The notes below the pieces were generated by a model. The model did no database searches. It saw nothing but the letters and a program-made list of their open reading frames with translations, and had not been told where the DNA came from. The position numbers and the translations under genes are program-made. Below are positions 49,802 to 52,164 of a DNA stretch of 52,164 nt, in pieces (position 1 is the stretch's first letter; each line of letters begins with the position of its first letter). Source of the stretch: DAOTZU01 sp034433995 (lineage in GTDB: Bacteria > Chloroflexota > Anaerolineae > UBA1429); the NCBI GenBank assembly GCA_034433995.1, contig DAOTZU010000032.1, positions 1 to 52,164 on the forward strand, read 5' to 3'.

Positions 49802-50530
49802 CTAGCGCACGCCACGGCCCTTGAGCACGGCAGGGATCGTGGCCAGAAGGATCTTGCCATCCAGGCGCAGCGACCGCTGGCGGGCGTAGGCGATATCCAA
49901 AGAAACCATCTCATCGAAGGAGAGCTCGTTGCGGCCCATCACCTGCCAGAGGCCCGTCAGCCCTTGGGTCACCGTCAGGCGCTGCAGGTGCCAAGGCTTG
50001 TACTGGCGCACTTCGTAAGGGATCGCCGGGCGCGGCCCCACAAAACTCATCTCACCACGGAGGATGTTGATCAGCTGGGGCAGCTCATCCAAGCTGGTTT
50101 TGCGCAAGAAGCGGCCCACCCGGGTCACCCGCCGGTCGTTGCCCAGCTTGTAAAGCTTTTTCCCATCGTCCTCCATCTTTTCGGCCTGGCCGTTGATCAG
50201 ACTCTCCACGTAACGGCGATGGCAATCCTGGTCGGCATTATGATACATGGTGCGGAACTTGTAGAAGGTAAAGGTGTGCTCCTCCGGCCGACCGTCGTTC
50301 AAGGATTGATCACCCAAAACCCGCTGCTGGCGAAAGATCACCGGGCCGGGGGAATCCAAAGCGATGGCCAAGGCGATCACGGCCATCAGCGGCGCCAAAA
50401 GAACAAGCAACACCAGCGCCAAGATCACATCCAAGGCCCGCTTCACCAAAAGATATAGCTGATCCGCCGTGGGGATGGCCAGGCTGGGGAGATAAGTCGC
50501 TTCACGCAGATGGGAAATCTTGGTTGCCAC
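49802..50530 (-). CDS. Undecaprenyl-phosphate sugar phosphotransferase (bacterial sugar transferase)
   Basis: The 242-residue protein starts glycan assembly by moving a sugar 1-phosphate onto undecaprenyl phosphate at the membrane. A hydrophobic hairpin (about 33-56, VILALVLLVLLAPLMAVIAL) is followed by LDSPGPVIFRQQR, FYKFRTM, RRVTRVGRFLRKTSLDELPQ and LRGEMSFVGPRPAIPYE, all hallmarks of the PF02397 family. It is a short monotopic form without the extra N-terminal spans of WbaP. GTG 50530 is chosen because AAGGGG lies 7 bp upstream. A TTG at 50590 falls within a TACAAT (50578-50583) that could be the -10 box. It may initiate the glycan built by the 25011-28020 genes (inference). Confidence 0.9.
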   Translation of the reverse strand: MATKISHLREATYLPSLAIPTADQLYLLVKRALDVILALVLLVLLAPLMAVIALAIALDSPGPVIFRQQRVLGDQSLNDGRPEEHTFTFYKFRTMYHNADQDCHRRYVESLINGQAEKMEDDGKKLYKLGNDRRVTRVGRFLRKTSLDELPQLINILRGEMSFVGPRPAIPYEVRQYKPWHLQRLTVTQGLTGLWQVMGRNELSFDEMVSLDIAYARQRSLRLDGKILLATIPAVLKGRGVR

Positions 50531-50740
50531 AGGATGACCCCTTGCCGGAGAAGGATATGCTTTCTTGCTTCCGTGGTCATTGTAGCGCAAAGAGATGAAG
50601 GCTCGATGAAAGAGGGGGGATCCCAGGATGACAGATTGTTCATCTTGGCGTGTAGCTTGCAGCCACCACCTTCAAGCACTGGGACCTTGCAGGGACGGAT
50701 GCGAGGGGGATAGGGCCTCTCTGTTTCTGCTTTGACAACA

Positions 50741-50775
50741 GGAACCGAGAGGGAGCTTTGCTCCCTCTCGGTTCC
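50741..50775. terminator. Perfect 16-bp hairpin after the bactofilin-like gene
   Basis: GGAACCGAGAGGGAGC (50741-50756) and its exact complement (50760-50775) enclose a TTT loop. It lies 12 bp downstream of the minus-strand stop at 50787. No T-run follows. The remaining part of 50531-50740 shows only the TACAAT noted above. Confidence 0.7.
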
Positions 50776-50786
50776 CATCGGGCATT

Positions 50787-51902
50787 TCAGCTCCCGGAGG
50801 GCGGGGGCGCATCTTCGTCGCCCAGATCCTCCGGCCCCAAAGGGCGGGTATCCTTGCGTTGCAGGGGACGGGAGGCGCCGGGGGACGCGGCCCCGGCGGC
50901 AGCCGGGGTTGAAGCCGAGACATTGGGCCGGGCCGGCAACATGTCCAACGGAGTGCCGGCCCCATAAGTCACGGTGCCCAGCCGCGTCAGCACGGCAGCG
51001 CCCAGGCTCCACGCAGCCAGGGACAAAATGACCAAGGTCCCCAAACAGGGGATGTTCGCCGCAAGACCGATGAGCGCCGCCCCCAGCAGGGTCTCGACCA
51101 GGGGCGAGCTCCCCCTCAGGCCCAGCCCCTGGAACACCCTCCGGCCCAGCAGCTCGCCCAGGGCAACCCAGCCGGCCAGGGCGCAGGCCAGCGTCGCCGC
51201 GATGAGCACCACGGCGAAGGGGATGCCCACGCAGAGGAGCACCAACAGGGGCAGGAGGAGCACCAAGAGGCCCAAGGTGAGCGCGCCCAGGGCCAAGGAG
51301 ATCACCATTCTATGGCTCATGGCCTGGCCCAACCGGGCCACATGGTGGGGCGCGAGGAACCGCAAAAGGATCGCCAAGACAAGGAGGGCGCTCCACACCA
51401 TCACCCGGCGCAACACCCGCGAGAGCATATCCCACGGGGCGGCCGGGGGCGTCGGCCGCGGGGAGGCGGCACGCCGCTGCCCCTGCCAAATGAACGCCAG
51501 GTGATCGAGGCTCCCCATCACGTCCATCCCCTGCACGACGTTTCCGTTGATCCGCGCCTCCGGATGGCGCCGCACCGTGCCAAAGACCACCAAATCGCCT
51601 TGGATCACGGCCGTCGCGGCCAGCTCCACGGTGCCGCCCACGGCCACCACGTCGCCGGCCACCTCCCCCTCCACCAGCGCCTCGCCGCCCAGGATGGCCA
51701 CATCGCCGCGCACCAGGCTGCCGCGCTCCAGATGCACCCGGCCGCCCCAGATGGCCAGGTCGTTATCCACCTCCTGGCCCTCATGCAAGGTGTAATCCTG
51801 CCCGATGAGGGCGACGGTGCGCCCACCATCGGCCACGACGGGCGCGGCGCCGAGCACCAGAAGCCATAGCACCAATGCCAAACGCAGCACATGCGATCTC
51901 AT
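50787..51902 (-). CDS. Bactofilin-like polymer-forming membrane protein
   Basis: The 371-residue protein has a signal peptide (LRLALVLWLLVLGAAPVVA, about 6-24). A short right-handed beta-helix region follows (about 40-120), with repeats such as VRGDVAILGGEALVEGEVAGDVVAVGG. This resembles the polymer-forming bactofilin fold but is exported. Four membrane segments fill about 165-310 (ALLVLAILLRFLA, LALGALTLGLLVLLLPLLVL, VLIAATLACALAGWVAL, LGAALIGLAANI). The cytoplasmic tail is Ala/Pro-rich. ATG 51902 follows GGAGG and forms an ATGA overlap with the previous gene. Function is unknown; an envelope scaffold or stress sensor is possible. Confidence 0.87.
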   Translation of the reverse strand: MRSHVLRLALVLWLLVLGAAPVVADGGRTVALIGQDYTLHEGQEVDNDLAIWGGRVHLERGSLVRGDVAILGGEALVEGEVAGDVVAVGGTVELAATAVIQGDLVVFGTVRRHPEARINGNVVQGMDVMGSLDHLAFIWQGQRRAASPRPTPPAAPWDMLSRVLRRVMVWSALLVLAILLRFLAPHHVARLGQAMSHRMVISLALGALTLGLLVLLLPLLVLLCVGIPFAVVLIAATLACALAGWVALGELLGRRVFQGLGLRGSSPLVETLLGAALIGLAANIPCLGTLVILSLAAWSLGAAVLTRLGTVTYGAGTPLDMLPARPNVSASTPAAAGAASPGASRPLQRKDTRPLGPEDLGDEDAPPPSGS

Positions 51903-52164
51903 GATGTCCTCCGCAACGATCGGCCTTGGCGCTCCTGGGCGCTCACCCGTTGCACCGGGCGAACGACCCAACGCGCCCACCACGCGCCCAGCGCCGTGGC
52001 CAAGGCCACATAGGCCACCAGGATAAGCCAGTTAGGGCTGGCCCAAACGGCCCTGAGCAAAAGGCCCCCAGCGCGCCACATCGTCTGCAAGACGCCCCAC
52101 AAACGGCCCAAAACGCCCACCAGGGCACTGATCGTCGTGGGGCTATCGGCGATGATCAGCGTCA
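51899..52164 (-). CDS. Membrane protein, 5' part outside window
   Basis: At least 87 residues are visible, with the frame open to the window edge. One clear span (WLILVAYVALATALGAWWA) is preceded by a helix-rich stretch (RLWGVLQTMWRAGGLLLRAV) and followed by a basic cytoplasmic tail (RWVVRPVQRVSAQERQGRSLR). It overlaps the bactofilin-like gene by 4 bp, so the two are coupled. Its place ahead of such a gene would suit an anti-sigma factor with a zinc-finger N-terminus, but that part is not visible and this is a guess. Confidence 0.6.
   Translation of the reverse strand, partial: TLIIADSPTTISALVGVLGRLWGVLQTMWRAGGLLLRAVWASPNWLILVAYVALATALGAWWARWVVRPVQRVSAQERQGRSLRRTS

Noticed and set aside
1..52164. 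tRNA, rRNA or known riboswitch genes
   Set aside because: I looked through the intergenic stretches and saw no cloverleaf, rRNA segment or conserved riboswitch core; short structured RNAs could still be missed by eye.

Overview
The window is GC-rich and densely coded, and it looks chromosomal rather than plasmid or phage. I see no integrase, transposase, phage gene, CRISPR array, tRNA or rRNA. The gene content points to a Chloroflexota bacterium, probably Anaerolineae-like. The pointers are the GlmL/MutL-like ATPase and DUF6754 membrane cluster, secreted proteins with DNRLRE and DUF11-like domains, a DUF3160 lipoprotein, a type 2 isopentenyl-diphosphate isomerase, and arrays of dispersed palindromic repeats. 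This assignment is inference from content, not a phylogeny.

Layout. 1-243: the 3'-truncated start of gatC. 370-8592: nine minus-strand genes, tightly packed, that read as one operon behind a promoter that appears to make a leaderless transcript. They encode a HEAT-repeat protein, a small protein, DUF6754, two multi-spanning membrane proteins, a double zinc-ribbon membrane protein, an actin-fold (GlmL/MutL family) ATPase, a protein with barrel-sandwich-like segments, and a Pro/Thr-rich membrane-anchored protein. No mutase is present, so the usual reading of the ATPase as a B12-mutase reactivator is doubtful here. This cluster is the best candidate for an undescribed system. 8660-9123: three copies of a 140-bp MITE-like element, each with three perfect hairpins. 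9239-9952: a CPBP-family membrane protease.

10038-20627: a minus-strand operon fni - polyprenyl synthase - pbpC - alpha-2-macroglobulin lipoprotein, combining isoprenoid supply with peptidoglycan synthesis and an envelope protease trap. 20934-25027: on the plus strand, a SEC-C protein, then a HAD phosphatase, galactokinase and MFS transporter. The last three overlap. 25011-30337: on the minus strand, a surface-glycan set (dTDP-glucose 4,6-dehydratase, flippase-like protein, GT2), a radical SAM enzyme with a B12-binding-like N-terminus, and a cyclase-family hydrolase. 30441-36655: on the plus strand, an MrfA/YprA-type DUF1998 helicase, a HerA-like ATPase and a GH29 alpha-L-fucosidase. 36659-38563: on the minus strand, a zinc alcohol dehydrogenase and a PIG-L deacetylase.

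38728-43201: on the plus strand, a VIT/vWA secreted protein and a DUF3160 lipoprotein. 43284-46932: on the minus strand, a DUF58 protein and a TgpA-like transglutaminase membrane protein. 47134-49661: two paralogous secreted DNRLRE/DUF11-like proteins. 49802-50530: an undecaprenyl-phosphate sugar transferase. 50787-52164: a bactofilin-like membrane protein and a truncated membrane protein. Much of the window therefore concerns the cell envelope: wall synthesis, surface glycans, secreted adhesive proteins and proteolysis.

Regulatory signals are unusually legible. Several promoters show -35 and -10 boxes separated by exactly 17 bp. Two of them place the -10 box 7 bp before an ATG, which predicts leaderless mRNAs. 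One pair of divergent promoters shares an overlapping -35 box. Convergent gene ends carry long perfect hairpins.
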